Made by a program: the position numbers and the translations under genes
Notes under the pieces: model-generated
Databases searched by the model: none
What the model saw: the letters and a program-made list of their open reading frames with translations, nothing else
Told to the model about the DNA's origin: nothing
Assembly (NCBI GenBank): GCA_903864935.1
Contig: CAIPHT010000004.1
Span: forward strand, 1 to 42,721
Source: Candidatus Vogelbacteria bacterium
Lineage (GTDB): Bacteria > Patescibacteriota > Minisyncoccia > Phycocordibacterales > XYD1-FULL-46-19
DNA: 42,721 nucleotides
Reading direction: 5' to 3'
Shown here: positions 1 through 7,206 of the stretch, piece after piece
Numbering within the stretch: the stretch's first letter is position 1
Layout of the letters: every line of letters starts with the position of its first letter

Positions 1-140
1 TGCGGATTTGCAAAAGAAATTAAAAAGGTGGAATATATACTACAACAATCTAGAACATTGCGGTTTAAACGGCAAAACGCCAAACGAATTCTTGAAAGAT
101 TATCAGCTAATTAAACCGCCAAATGTGTGTGCCTAAAACA
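1..140 (+). mobile_element. 3' end of an insertion sequence, left copy
   Basis: Bases 1-140 are exactly the reverse complement of 42581-42720. Identity stops at base 140, so that is the likely outer IS boundary. Read inward from the boundary the end begins TGTTTTAGGCACAC, and TGT ends are common in IS481/IS3-like elements. The element is cut by the contig edge, so its 5' end and any target-site duplication cannot be seen. Confidence 0.8.
2..136 (+). CDS. Transposase, C-terminal fragment (integrase-core DDE type)
   Basis: Forty-four in-frame codons enter from the left edge and end at TAA 134-136. The peptide contains LKRWNIYYNNLEHCGL followed by NGKTPNEFL. This is the usual C-terminal tail of rve/DDE transposases (W..YYN..R.H..L...TP..FL), here with divergent residues in the YN-to-TP stretch. 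The stop codon lies a few bases from the inferred IS end, as is normal for such elements. Family assignment (IS481 or IS3 group) is inference from the tail alone. The same fragment occurs on the minus strand at the right edge. Confidence 0.7.
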   Translation, partial: ADLQKKLKRWNIYYNNLEHCGLNGKTPNEFLKDYQLIKPPNVCA

Positions 141-284
141 ATTCGCTATGTCGTGGCGATCCCGACCAATATCCACGTCCTCAAGATCTACAAGCTTCGC
201 AAAAGCGACAAGAACCTGCGGACGAGATTGCAGGAGAAGGTCGACGAGGCCGTTGCCGAGACAAACAGACTCCTTCAGGAGTAG
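141..284 (+). pseudogene. 3' remnant of an unknown gene cut by the IS
   Basis: Immediately after the IS boundary an open frame runs 47 codons to TAG 282-284, starting IRYVVAIPTNIHVLK and ending with a charged, helical tail (VDEAVAETNRLLQE). The frame stays open back into the IS (ATG at 123), but that start would make an IS-gene hybrid. The simplest reading is that the IS interrupted this gene and its 5' part lies elsewhere. It is followed by a strong terminator very like the one after the orphan gene at 12999-13715, which suggests it belonged to the same class of single-gene units. The product is not recognised. Confidence 0.6.
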
Positions 285-299
285 CCCTATCGCTCCACC

Positions 300-346
300 A
301 AAGAGAATCGCCCCATCGGGCTCCTCTTGGTGGGGCGGTTTTATTT
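300..346 (+). terminator. Intrinsic terminator
   Basis: Stem CGCCCCA (309-315) pairs with TGGGGCG (331-337), followed by a T-rich run. It shares the words AGAGAA, CGCCCCA and TCTTGGTGGGGCGGTTTT with the terminator at 13735-13780. Confidence 0.85.
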
Positions 347-355
347 TACTTGTTG

Positions 356-361
356 TATAAT
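356..361 (+). promoter_or_regulatory. -10 element TATAAT, leaderless start
   Basis: A perfect TATAAT ends six bases before the ATG at 368, so transcription should begin at or next to the start codon. Confidence 0.65.
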
Positions 362-367
362 AATCAA

Positions 368-1099
368 ATGAGTGTCTTTTCAGTGATAATAATTTTTTTG
401 GTGCTAAAGATATTTCAGTATTTTAACGGTTTTGTCTTGGCTCAAATTTTTACTTCTAACGGTGGTTCTCTCCTAGCCTTTAGCTCGTTGGCTTTTGTTT
501 TGGCGATATTCTTTTTGGGCTTTTTGTTAAAAAAAGTATGGCCACAAGCGCTAAGTTGGTCATGGATTTTTGTTGTTTTGACAATCGGAGCTTCTTCGTT
601 GATAAATCTTTCCTTGCCGGTAGCTTTTATTTCAGGTCTATTTTTGTATGCGTTGATTGGCGCAGAAGCTCAAGTTTTTAAAACTATTGAAGTTTATAAG
701 AAAATTCCTCGTCCAGTATTGCTTATTTTTTCTTTGGTGCCCGCTTTGTTTCTTCTTTTCCCCGTCAAAGCGTTACAAGTGGGGATTGTCTCTCCTTGGT
801 CGTTTTATGTTGTCAGTACCGTTTTTGCCTTCCTTGCCTCTTATTCAGCCGAAATTTATGGGGGAGGAAGATTCATTTCTCAACCCAAAGGGCAGAAGTC
901 TATGCCAATCTGGTTTGGTTTAATCTTTATGATTGGTGCTGGTTTGCTATACATTTTTACTTATGTATTCTCTTATTTGGACCTTACGGACCTTGTCGGT
1001 ATCTCATCGACGGTTATCCTTGCTCCCATCTTGGGTTTTTATGCTGCCGGAGCCATGTCCGTCTATATTTCAATTGACGCTAGCTTGAGAGGGGAATAG
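368..1099 (+). CDS. Polytopic membrane protein of unknown function
   Basis: The 243-residue product is strongly hydrophobic with about seven predicted membrane segments separated by short loops. A polar loop near residues 165-180 (GGGRFISQPKGQKS) is the only sizeable hydrophilic part. I do not recognise a family. An upstream TTG at 350 is in frame, but the ATG at 368 is preferred because the TATAAT at 356-361 sits six bases before it, the spacing seen at many starts in this window. It stands alone, downstream of a terminator, and the next gene has its own promoter. Confidence 0.8.
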   Translation: MSVFSVIIIFLVLKIFQYFNGFVLAQIFTSNGGSLLAFSSLAFVLAIFFLGFLLKKVWPQALSWSWIFVVLTIGASSLINLSLPVAFISGLFLYALIGAEAQVFKTIEVYKKIPRPVLLIFSLVPALFLLFPVKALQVGIVSPWSFYVVSTVFAFLASYSAEIYGGGRFISQPKGQKSMPIWFGLIFMIGAGLLYIFTYVFSYLDLTDLVGISSTVILAPILGFYAAGAMSVYISIDASLRGE

Positions 1100-1173
1100 A
1101 CAAGGCCCCGCCTATAAATTAAGGAAATTCATGTAATTAAACGTCTTTGAGGCGTCTTTATTTCTATACGTGG

Positions 1174-1179
1174 TATAGT
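1174..1179 (+). promoter_or_regulatory. Extended -10 element (TGgTATAGT)
   Basis: TG, one base, then TATAGT lies ten bases before the ATG at 1190 and probably drives the two-component cluster. Confidence 0.6.
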
Positions 1180-1189
1180 GGGTGTGAAT

Positions 1190-1558
1190 ATGAATAAATC
1201 TAAAAAAATCTTAATTATTGAAGATGAGAAAACTCTCGCTCGAGCGCTCGAAATGAAGCTCGCGCGGGCCGGCTTTGAGGTTGTCGCCGTTTTTAACGGT
1301 GAAGAAGGTGTGGCTCTACTCCAAAAGGAGGAATTTGCCCTTATTCTTCTCGATTTGATAATGCCGAAGATGGATGGCTTCATGGTCCTCGCGGCTCTCA
1401 GGGAAGAAAAAATTAAAACGCCGGTCATGGTGCTGACTAACTTGAATCAAGCCGACGATATTAAGCGCACCAAAGAATTTGGTGTGAAGGAATTTTTTAT
1501 CAAATCCAACACTCCGATTATCAATATCGTCGAACGGGTAACAAAAATTCTGAAATAA
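1190..1558 (+). CDS. Single-domain response regulator (receiver)
   Basis: This 122-residue protein is a stand-alone CheY-like receiver. Visible landmarks are the acidic pair in IIEDE (residues 9-13), phosphoacceptor Asp55 in ILLDLIMPKMDG, Thr83 in VMVLTN and Lys105 in FFIKS. There is no output domain, so it probably passes a phosphoryl signal or binds a partner protein. It is followed ten bases later by a cytoplasmic histidine kinase, the likely phosphodonor. GTG codons at 1178 and 1184 are in frame, but ATG 1190 gives the normal N-terminus. Confidence 0.9.
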   Translation: MNKSKKILIIEDEKTLARALEMKLARAGFEVVAVFNGEEGVALLQKEEFALILLDLIMPKMDGFMVLAALREEKIKTPVMVLTNLNQADDIKRTKEFGVKEFFIKSNTPIINIVERVTKILK

Positions 1559-1567
1559 ATATTCTAC

Positions 1568-2893
1568 ATGGAAATTAAAAAACCAATAACTTCAGCCGCG
1601 AGCAAACTTGTCCTTAGGTTAAAAATTTTAGCGAAGGAAAAAGAAATTACTCGACGCAAGTTGGTGGTGACCGCGCGACAATTGGCGGTGACGGCCAGAG
1701 AAAAAGAAATTACTCGGCGCAAGTTGGCCGTGACGGCTCAAGAACTCAGAAGGTTGCATGCAACGCTAGAAAAGAAGGTCCTGCGTCGAACTAAAGATCT
1801 TGAGCAAATTCGCTCTAAGAATGAGGCCATCCTCACGAGCATTGGTGATGGCTTAGTGGTCGTCGATAAAGAGGGAAGGATAACTTATATCAATAAGTCC
1901 TTCGAAGAGATGCTGGGTTGGAAGTCGCAAGAGATATTGGGCAAGAGCATGGTTCAAGTCGTACCGCGAGAAGATCAAAATGGGATCGGGGTATTATTTA
2001 AAGAAAGAATTTTAACTCAAGTTTTGGCGGGGCAAAAATTTGTGGCCGATTTAACTAATCCCTTCTACTATATTCGCAAAGATAAGAGCCGTTTTCCTGT
2101 TAGTAGTATTGTCGCGCCGGTAATTCTTAATAAAAAAGTGGTGGGCGCGGTTGAGGTCTTCAGAGATATCACTAAAGAAAAAGAAATTGATAAAGCTAAG
2201 ACGGAGTTTGTCTCTCTCGCTTCGCATCAGTTGCGGACTCCGCTCTCGACCGTCAATTGGTATAGCGAGATGCTCTTGACCGGAGATGTTGGTGAGGTCA
2301 CCATCGATCAAAAAAAATATTTGGAAGAAATTTATAATGGCAACCAGCGCATGGTCGATCTGGTTAACACCCTTCTTGATGTCTCGCGCATTGAACTAGG
2401 GACTCTTGTTATTGAATTGAAGCCGACTGATATTGTGAAGCTCGCTCAGAATGTGATTAATGAACACAAACTTCAAATTATTGAGAAAAAAATTAAACTC
2501 CTGCCTTCATTTGAAGACAATATCCCGCTGATTAAAACTGACCCCAAACTGCTTCGTATGGTAATCCAAAATCTCTTGTCTAACGCTATCAAGTATACCC
2601 CCGATGGGGGGAGAGTCTCGATATCTCTTGCCTTGGAGGAAGAAGCCAACGTTGTCCTGACAATTGCTGATACCGGTTATGGCATACCAAAGAATCAGCA
2701 AAACAAAATATTTACCAAACTCTTTAGGGCTGACAATGTTATTGGGCGAGATACTGAGGGTACCGGCTTGGGCTTGTATATTGCCAAGTCAATTGTTGAG
2801 CAAGCGGGGGGGAAGCTGTGGTTCGAATCAAAAGAAAATCAGGGTTCGACATTCTATGCCACATTACCCTTAAGGAAGATTAAAAAGCATTAA
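1568..2893 (+). CDS. Cytoplasmic PAS-domain sensor histidine kinase
   Basis: The 441-residue product has no membrane segment. Residues 1-80 form a charged coiled coil with a tandem repeat: EKEITRRKLVVTAR and EKEITRRKLAVTAQ occur twenty-two residues apart. A PAS domain covers about 83-205. HisKA carries His220 in SLASHQLRTPL. The ATPase domain has an N box (NLLSNAIKY, 335-343), G1 (DTGYGIP, 368-374) and G2 (GTGLGLY, 398-404). It should autophosphorylate His220 and feed one or more of the adjacent receivers. The absence of a transmembrane sensor suggests a cytoplasmic signal read through PAS. No Shine-Dalgarno is seen before ATG 1568, so translation may be coupled to the upstream receiver. Confidence 0.92.
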   Translation: MEIKKPITSAASKLVLRLKILAKEKEITRRKLVVTARQLAVTAREKEITRRKLAVTAQELRRLHATLEKKVLRRTKDLEQIRSKNEAILTSIGDGLVVVDKEGRITYINKSFEEMLGWKSQEILGKSMVQVVPREDQNGIGVLFKERILTQVLAGQKFVADLTNPFYYIRKDKSRFPVSSIVAPVILNKKVVGAVEVFRDITKEKEIDKAKTEFVSLASHQLRTPLSTVNWYSEMLLTGDVGEVTIDQKKYLEEIYNGNQRMVDLVNTLLDVSRIELGTLVIELKPTDIVKLAQNVINEHKLQIIEKKIKLLPSFEDNIPLIKTDPKLLRMVIQNLLSNAIKYTPDGGRVSISLALEEEANVVLTIADTGYGIPKNQQNKIFTKLFRADNVIGRDTEGTGLGLYIAKSIVEQAGGKLWFESKENQGSTFYATLPLRKIKKH

Positions 2894-2898
2894 GGTGA

Positions 2899-2904
2899 TA
2901 TAGT
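2899..2904 (+). promoter_or_regulatory. Extended -10 element (TGaTATAGT)
   Basis: The hexamer ends eight bases before ATG 2913 and would give a near-leaderless transcript for the two following receivers. Confidence 0.5.
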
Positions 2905-2912
2905 GAAATTAT

Positions 2913-3308
2913 ATGACTAATAAAATTAAAGAAAAAAAGACAATCCTGGTTGTTGAGGATGAACGGCCCTTGGTTCAAATCATCCAGGCCAAACTTGAGA
3001 AAGTCGGTTTTGACGTTATTACGGCCCGAACCGTCGACCAGGGTCTAGATTATTTGGAGGAAGTGGGAACCATCGATGCCGTTTGGCTTGACCACTATTT
3101 GCCAGGACAGAAGACTGGTCTAGATTTTGTGGTTCAGATGAAGAAAGAGGGGAGCAAATGGGCCAAGATACCAATTTTTGTGGTTTCTAATACGGCCAGT
3201 AATGGTAATTTGCGATCCTACCTGCGCTTAGATATTAATAAATATTCGGTTAAAGCGGAGCATCGGTTGGATGAGATAACAAATGACATAATGCTATTCC
3301 TTAAATAA
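2913..3308 (+). CDS. Single-domain response regulator (receiver)
   Basis: A 131-residue receiver. Acidic residues are in VVEDE (13-17), the phosphoacceptor is Asp60 in AVWLDHYLPG, the switch serine lies in FVVSNTAS and the conserved lysine in YSVKAEH. The 'LDH.L.G...GLDFV' and 'IPIFVVSNT' wording is shared with the next gene, so the two are close paralogs. They form a subfamily distinct from the receiver at 1190, with His after the phosphoacceptor. The next gene starts three bases after its stop. Confidence 0.88.
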   Translation: MTNKIKEKKTILVVEDERPLVQIIQAKLEKVGFDVITARTVDQGLDYLEEVGTIDAVWLDHYLPGQKTGLDFVVQMKKEGSKWAKIPIFVVSNTASNGNLRSYLRLDINKYSVKAEHRLDEITNDIMLFLK

Positions 3309-3311
3309 TAT

Positions 3312-3770
3312 ATGAAAGAAAAATTGATAAGAAAGAGAACGATTTTGGTCATCGAGGATGAGCGAGCCCTACTTAAGGTTGTTAATACACGTTTAGAAAA
3401 AAAAGGTTTTGGGGTTATGACGGCGCGGAGTGTCGATCAAGTTTTCAATGCGACGTTAGAAAAAAATGATTTAGGCGTCATTGCTGCTAGTAGTATCCGG
3501 CAAGCTCTAGAGTATCTCTCGGATTTAGAAAAGATTGACGCTATCTGGCTCGACCATAATCTTATTGGGAAAGAAGATGGTCTTGATTTTGTAAAAAAGA
3601 TAAAGGCTAATGGTGGCCGCTGGAAGAAGATCCCAATTTTTGTTGTCTCTAATACCGAGAGTTCGGCCACGATAAAGTCCTATGTCAATTTGGGAATAAG
3701 CAAATACTATGTCAAAAGTAATCATCGACTCGATGAAATTATTGATGACATAAACTTATCTTTAAAATAA
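3312..3770 (+). CDS. Receiver protein with an internal tandem duplication
   Basis: A 152-residue paralog of the preceding receiver with the same landmarks: VIEDE 13-17, Asp81 in AIWLDHNLIG, and Ser in FVVSNTES. It is about 21 residues longer because the segment covering strand 2 and helix 2 is present twice. Residues 28-48 begin LEKKGFGVMTARS and residues 49-69 begin LEKNDLGVIAASS. Outside the duplication the two paralogs align without gaps of note. The extra helix could widen the face used for kinase or partner binding. It lies three bases from the upstream receiver and five bases from the following membrane protein, so the cluster looks operonic. Confidence 0.85.
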   Translation: MKEKLIRKRTILVIEDERALLKVVNTRLEKKGFGVMTARSVDQVFNATLEKNDLGVIAASSIRQALEYLSDLEKIDAIWLDHNLIGKEDGLDFVKKIKANGGRWKKIPIFVVSNTESSATIKSYVNLGISKYYVKSNHRLDEIIDDINLSLK

Positions 3771-3775
3771 ATTTT

Positions 3776-4084
3776 ATGAGTAAAGAGTATCTCGCTTATC
3801 TAAAAGATAATCCCAAGGGTTATTGGTTCAAGGTCAAATGTTATGGCTGGGGTTGGGTGCCGGTGAAGTTGCAGGGATGGGGCGTTGTCTTTATCTACAT
3901 TGTTCTCATTATCGGCCTCGTCCTCGCTAGAGAGAAGGATATTCCCGGCAATCCTGATTCAGGGAGCAATTTTCTGATCTTTGCCCTCCCGATTATTCTG
4001 TTGACCACCCTTCTTATTTTTATCTGTTACAAAAAAGGGGAGAAGCCACGTTGGCAATGGGGGAGGGCTAAGGGTAAGAAATAG
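3776..4084 (+). CDS. Small two-helix membrane protein
   Basis: The 102-residue product begins with a polar segment rich in aromatic and glycine residues (YWFKVKCYGWGWVPVKLQGW, residues 17-36). It has two membrane helices at about 37-52 and 67-85 and a basic tail ending GRAKGKK. The YWFKxKxYGWGW motif is, in my recollection, frequent in uncharacterised Patescibacteria proteins. It ends the two-component cluster with a 5-base gap from the receiver, so it may be the membrane-linked member of that pathway. Function unknown. Confidence 0.75.
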   Translation: MSKEYLAYLKDNPKGYWFKVKCYGWGWVPVKLQGWGVVFIYIVLIIGLVLAREKDIPGNPDSGSNFLIFALPIILLTTLLIFICYKKGEKPRWQWGRAKGKK

Positions 4085-4202
4085 ACCTTGCTCAAGCATT
4101 AAAAATGTGCCAGAAATAGGGACGGAATAGTTGCTTGGCCTACTGTGGGTCGAGATGACAAAATTCTTTGTGTTTGGGTTGAGCAAAAAAAGGAGGCCCA
4201 TC

Positions 4203-4817
4203 ATGGACCTGTTCCAAAAAAACAAACGTTTTTTGTCTTACTGGAAGCTGCTGACCAAGAGGGTGGAGACCCTGTTGAAGTGTCTCATCCTGTTCTCTTA
4301 TCCTCTTCTCACTGTGGCCATCATCACTCCGCTCTGGTACTTCGTGTTATATCAGAATGGGATATGCCTCAGCCCTCAGACGGAGGGGATTGTTTCCGCG
4401 GCCTGGATCCCGACCTTTGGGATTTTGTACAGCATTATGGCCTCGGTCGTGATGTCTACGGTCTGGGCCGAGTATAAGAAGGTGCGGGTCGCAGTGAAGC
4501 GATACGACTTCGAGGCCTTCTGTGATCTTCGAGACGAGCGAATGTCACCGCTCGTCTACGCTCTGATGAGGATGCTGTCGTTTGCTGTCTTGGCGGCGTT
4601 CGCTTCCCTCAAGTATTCTCGGGCCATTGACGGGGCCATCCTCGTCTCGGGGATGACCTACATGTTCTCATTGGTTATGTGGGTAATCAAAGAGATTGAT
4701 GACCCGTTCTCGGGTCTCTGGTTTATCAAACGGATGCCGGATGGCTGGCTGACCCTTGACGTGAAGGCCTACCGCCAGCGCCGGTGGGACAAAATGAAGG
4801 AAGTATCCCCCCAGTAA
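4203..4817 (+). CDS. DUF4239-like (bestrophin-type) membrane protein
   Basis: The start is set by a clear Shine-Dalgarno AGGAGG at 4191-4196, six bases before ATG 4203. The 204-residue protein has membrane segments near residues 27-50, 60-85, 115-133 and 142-160. A 'WAEYKKVRVAVKRYD' motif follows the second pair and IDDPFSGLW lies near the C-terminus. That pairing matches what I know of DUF4239 proteins, which end in a 'D.PF.G' motif, but the match is by eye only. It is a single-gene unit with a strong terminator 14 bases after the stop and GC-richer codon choice (CTC, CTG, GTC) than the two-component genes before it. Confidence 0.6.
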   Translation: MDLFQKNKRFLSYWKLLTKRVETLLKCLILFSYPLLTVAIITPLWYFVLYQNGICLSPQTEGIVSAAWIPTFGILYSIMASVVMSTVWAEYKKVRVAVKRYDFEAFCDLRDERMSPLVYALMRMLSFAVLAAFASLKYSRAIDGAILVSGMTYMFSLVMWVIKEIDDPFSGLWFIKRMPDGWLTLDVKAYRQRRWDKMKEVSPQ

Positions 4818-4831
4818 CAGGAGACAGCTCT

Positions 4832-4890
4832 AGCCCGGCAACAACAATGAGTAAAAACGTTGTTGTCGCCGGGCTTGTTTTATTAATTTT
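4832..4890 (+). terminator. Intrinsic terminator
   Basis: AGCCCGGC (4832-4839) pairs with GCCGGGCT (4868-4875); the inner CAACAACAA/TTGTTG stretch extends the stem. A T-rich tract follows. Confidence 0.85.
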
Positions 4891-5011
4891 TTGACCAATA
4901 GTGATATTGGTAATTAAAATATCTCTCATCCGTCTATATTTATAGGGGCTAAGAATTGGCCGGTATCTTGGCTTAATGTATGAGTATTAAATAATCTAAA
5001 AAATATATAAA

Positions 5012-5212
5012 GTGATTAAAGGAATAAAATCAAAGATTGGTAAAACGGCCAAGTCGGTCCAAAAAGAGTGGAAGGCTGAGAAGCCCAAACGGATTAAGTT
5101 AAAAAGGGAATTAAGCGCGACCGCCAGCAAGATGTTTCGTAATGGCTTTAGAATTGGGGAGGACGTGATTAAGGTTATAAAAAAAGACATCAAAGAAATT
5201 AACAATAAATAA
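5012..5212 (+). CDS. Small basic protein, unknown
   Basis: A 66-residue Lys/Arg-rich protein (about 22 basic residues) beginning MIKGIKSKIGKTAKS, predicted to be largely helical with no membrane segment. The start is GTG 5012; no ATG is available near it. It could bind nucleic acid or the membrane surface, but no family is recognised. The following 54-residue membrane peptide begins 12 bases after its stop, so the two are probably co-transcribed. Confidence 0.55.
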   Translation: MIKGIKSKIGKTAKSVQKEWKAEKPKRIKLKRELSATASKMFRNGFRIGEDVIKVIKKDIKEINNK

Positions 5213-5224
5213 TATATTAAAAAA

Positions 5225-5389
5225 ATGCAAAAAAATACCATTATCATTGCGAGCATCATCATAGTGCTCATCGGTATCATTGGTTTGGTCTCAAGCTTCT
5301 CCACCTTCTTGATGTGGGCCTTAATAATTTTGGGTATTCTTGGTTTGGCCTGGGGTTATATGGAAAAAGGTAAGAACATCGAGAAATAG
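5225..5389 (+). CDS. 54-residue two-helix membrane peptide
   Basis: ATG 5225 to TAG 5387-5389 encodes 54 residues: a hydrophobic N-terminal helix (about 5-22), a second hydrophobic stretch (about 26-44) and a charged tail MEKGKNIEK. The composition and its position just after a basic protein gene support a real small gene. Function unknown. Confidence 0.6.
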   Translation: MQKNTIIIASIIIVLIGIIGLVSSFSTFLMWALIILGILGLAWGYMEKGKNIEK

Positions 5390-5479
5390 ACTCTTCCAAA
5401 CAGAGTCCCTCTTTTAGTTTGATAAAAACTTCTGGCCTTAGGGTTGGATGTTTTTATTTTTTCAAAAAATTACACATGT

Positions 5480-5485
5480 TATAAT
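5480..5485 (+). promoter_or_regulatory. Extended -10 element (TGtTATAAT), leaderless start
   Basis: TG at 5477-5478, then TATAAT at 5480-5485, six bases before ATG 5492. No -35 is evident. Confidence 0.7.
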
Positions 5486-5491
5486 AAGATT

Positions 5492-6178
5492 ATGATCCCC
5501 AATCAATATGTTTATCTTACCGGCTGTTTAATCCTTTTTGCTATTTGGCTGTTAATCTTTTGGCGGAGAAAAGATTTGCGCCGAGAAATGCTTTGGGCAA
5601 GTTGCTTGGGGCTACCCTTTGGTATCGTTGACTATTTTTTGGTTCCTGAATATTGGCATCCTGATTCGCTTTTCGGCTTGATGAAAGTTTATGGAGCGGG
5701 GCTAGAAAGTTTCTTCTTCCTCTTTGTGATGGCGGGGATTGCCTCGGTGGCTTATCAATCTTTACACAAAAGGAGGTCACTAAGACGAATCTCTGGCGAG
5801 AAGAAAAGAGGACGACACCTTGGCCTTCTCTTGTTGGTCGCTTTGGTTTATGTGCTTGCTTCTGTCTTGTCTCCCGCTAAGTCTGTCTATTATCTGATGA
5901 TGGGTGGCGGATTGGGAGCTCTTGCGACGAGCTATTACCGTCCTGATTTGCGCAAGCAAATGTTTGCCAGCGCCTTTCTTTTTAGTTTGGTATATTTTGC
6001 GGTTTTTGTTTTTCTTAACCTGATCTTTAAGGGCTGGGTGCAGGAATTTTATAATCTGAATAATACCTGGGGCATCTTAATTCTCGGTGTCCCGCTAGAG
6101 GAGATTGGTGTGGCCTTCTTTGCCGGCTCCTTCTGGTCTACGCTCTATGAATACACCAAGTCCTATCGAGACGGGTGA
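5492..6178 (+). CDS. Lycopene-cyclase-domain-like membrane protein
   Basis: A 228-residue polytopic membrane protein with about seven helices. Residues 29-56 carry 'RREMLW..CLGLPFGI...FLVPEYW', and the C-terminal half ends with GVPLEEIGVAFF. The PLEE motif together with PEYW is what I associate with CrtYc/CrtYd-type lycopene cyclase domains, which are common as orphans in Patescibacteria. No carotenoid genes are nearby, so the substrate is unknown and a cyclase reaction is only inferred. A TTG at 5444 is in frame; ATG 5492 is chosen because of the -10 six bases upstream. Confidence 0.6.
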   Translation: MIPNQYVYLTGCLILFAIWLLIFWRRKDLRREMLWASCLGLPFGIVDYFLVPEYWHPDSLFGLMKVYGAGLESFFFLFVMAGIASVAYQSLHKRRSLRRISGEKKRGRHLGLLLLVALVYVLASVLSPAKSVYYLMMGGGLGALATSYYRPDLRKQMFASAFLFSLVYFAVFVFLNLIFKGWVQEFYNLNNTWGILILGVPLEEIGVAFFAGSFWSTLYEYTKSYRDG

Positions 6179-6197
6179 GGCCCTTTTGTTTTTTTGG

Positions 6198-6203
6198 TAT
6201 AAT
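6198..6203 (+). promoter_or_regulatory. Extended -10 element (TGgTATAAT), leaderless start
   Basis: TATAAT ends six bases before ATG 6210, the same geometry as at 5480-5485. Confidence 0.7.
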
Positions 6204-6209
6204 AAGAAA

Positions 6210-6572
6210 ATGAACATCAAGCATTTCAAAAGTTTGTTTAAGTCAGAGGAGAAGTTTTTAAGAACGCCGGTGGGCATCTTCCTCTTGGGCGCCTTCTTGG
6301 GCGAATTGTCTCCTGACCCGACAGACGCTGTCCACTTCTGGTTGCAAGAGTCTGTTTTGAATAATCCACATTTTGCTAGCTCCACACGCGCTTTCTTGCA
6401 GATTTTTGATTGGTATTTTATGAGTGCTTCTTATTTTCTCTTATTGTTAATCCTTGCTTATTTTCTTCATATCCGTAAGGTTGGCACTGTGCGCCGGATA
6501 ACACTCATCGGCGGAGTTATTGGTATTGGCATCGTCGTCGGTATTATTGCCCGTTTCTTTTTTGTTTCTTAG
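6210..6572 (+). CDS. Membrane protein of unknown function
   Basis: A 121-residue protein with an amphipathic N-terminus, a segment reading GIFLLGAFLGELSPDPTDAV (22-41), and two long hydrophobic helices near 70-86 and 96-119. The acidic/proline loop SPDPTD is its most distinctive part. ATG 6210 follows the -10 by six bases; the frame is open upstream to 6105 inside the previous gene, but that start has no support. No family recognised. Confidence 0.7.
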   Translation: MNIKHFKSLFKSEEKFLRTPVGIFLLGAFLGELSPDPTDAVHFWLQESVLNNPHFASSTRAFLQIFDWYFMSASYFLLLLILAYFLHIRKVGTVRRITLIGGVIGIGIVVGIIARFFFVS

Positions 6573-6674
6573 AGACAGTTTCTTCCTTGGATGAGACTCG
6601 CTTATTTTTGTATTTTCTGTTAAACTTGAGAAATAATTAATCACCCGCTAAGCGGGATAATCAAAAAAATAAAT

Positions 6675-6788
6675 ATGGGAAAAAGAGCAACTGGGGTAGG
6701 TAATATGAAGACTTCACGTTCTAAGAAGACCAAGAAACGTTTGGCCACTAAGAAAGTGATGCTCGAGGCCAAGAAGAAAAAGAAATAG
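6675..6788 (+). CDS. 37-residue lysine-rich peptide
   Basis: ATG 6675 to TAG 6786-6788 encodes 37 residues, 15 of them Lys or Arg, including SRSKKTKKRLATKK and a terminal KKKKK. One base separates its stop from the next start (6790), arguing for co-translation. Composition resembles histone-like tails or small ribosome-associated proteins. It is a conceivable substrate for the SET protein at 16695-17162, but that is speculation. Confidence 0.55.
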   Translation: MGKRATGVGNMKTSRSKKTKKRLATKKVMLEAKKKKK

Positions 6789-6789
6789 A

Positions 6790-7206
6790 ATGGAACCACA
6801 CATCCCAAATTCGCGCATTGAAGAAAGGGCGAAAGTCGGACCACATCTAACCAGCCATGAGCACTTAGGCCTCAATGGCCGTTTAGCTTTGATTATCACT
6901 AATATGGTCGGCACTATGTGGTGTGCTTATATCTTTGCTATTATCGCTCTTATTAGTTTGCCGGCCGCTATCAACGGAGGAACAGCCACCCTTGTCTCTT
7001 GGGTGGCTCAGACTTTCCTTCAGCTGGTTTTGCTCTCAGTTATTATGGTGGGGCAGAAGGTCTCGGCCGAGGCGAGCGACAAGCGAGCCTTGCAAACATT
7101 CCAAGATACTGAGGCGTTGCTAAAAATTCAAGACGATATCCATCGTTTGATCAAAATCAATAATGATCAAACTGAAGAAATTCGCAAATTTGTGATTAAG
7201 GGTTAG
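6790..7206 (+). CDS. Conserved two-helix membrane protein
   Basis: A 138-residue protein. After a polar N-terminus there are helices at about 33-58 (ITNMVGTMWCAYIFAIIAL) and 65-88 (LVSWVAQTFLQLVLLSVIMV), then VGQKVSAEASDKRA and a C-terminal helical tail. The 'GTMW...WVAQTFLQLVLL..I.VGQ' pattern resembles a small membrane family I have seen in Actinobacteria and CPR genomes without a known function. It begins one base after the lysine-rich peptide and its end overlaps the convergent gene by 11 bases. Confidence 0.7.
   Translation: MEPHIPNSRIEERAKVGPHLTSHEHLGLNGRLALIITNMVGTMWCAYIFAIIALISLPAAINGGTATLVSWVAQTFLQLVLLSVIMVGQKVSAEASDKRALQTFQDTEALLKIQDDIHRLIKINNDQTEEIRKFVIKG

Noticed and set aside
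123-360. Open frames running from the IS into the downstream sequence
   Set aside because: They cross the IS boundary and, in one frame, a strong terminator; only the 141-284 tail has the look of coding sequence.
2820-2832. tRNA T-loop-like GGTTCGAATC
   Set aside because: It lies inside the histidine kinase frame, with no acceptor or anticodon stems around it.
4145-4477. 110-residue frame overlapping the DUF4239-like gene
   Set aside because: It has no Shine-Dalgarno or promoter and a random composition; the 4203 frame has membrane helices, a family motif and a clear ribosome-binding site.
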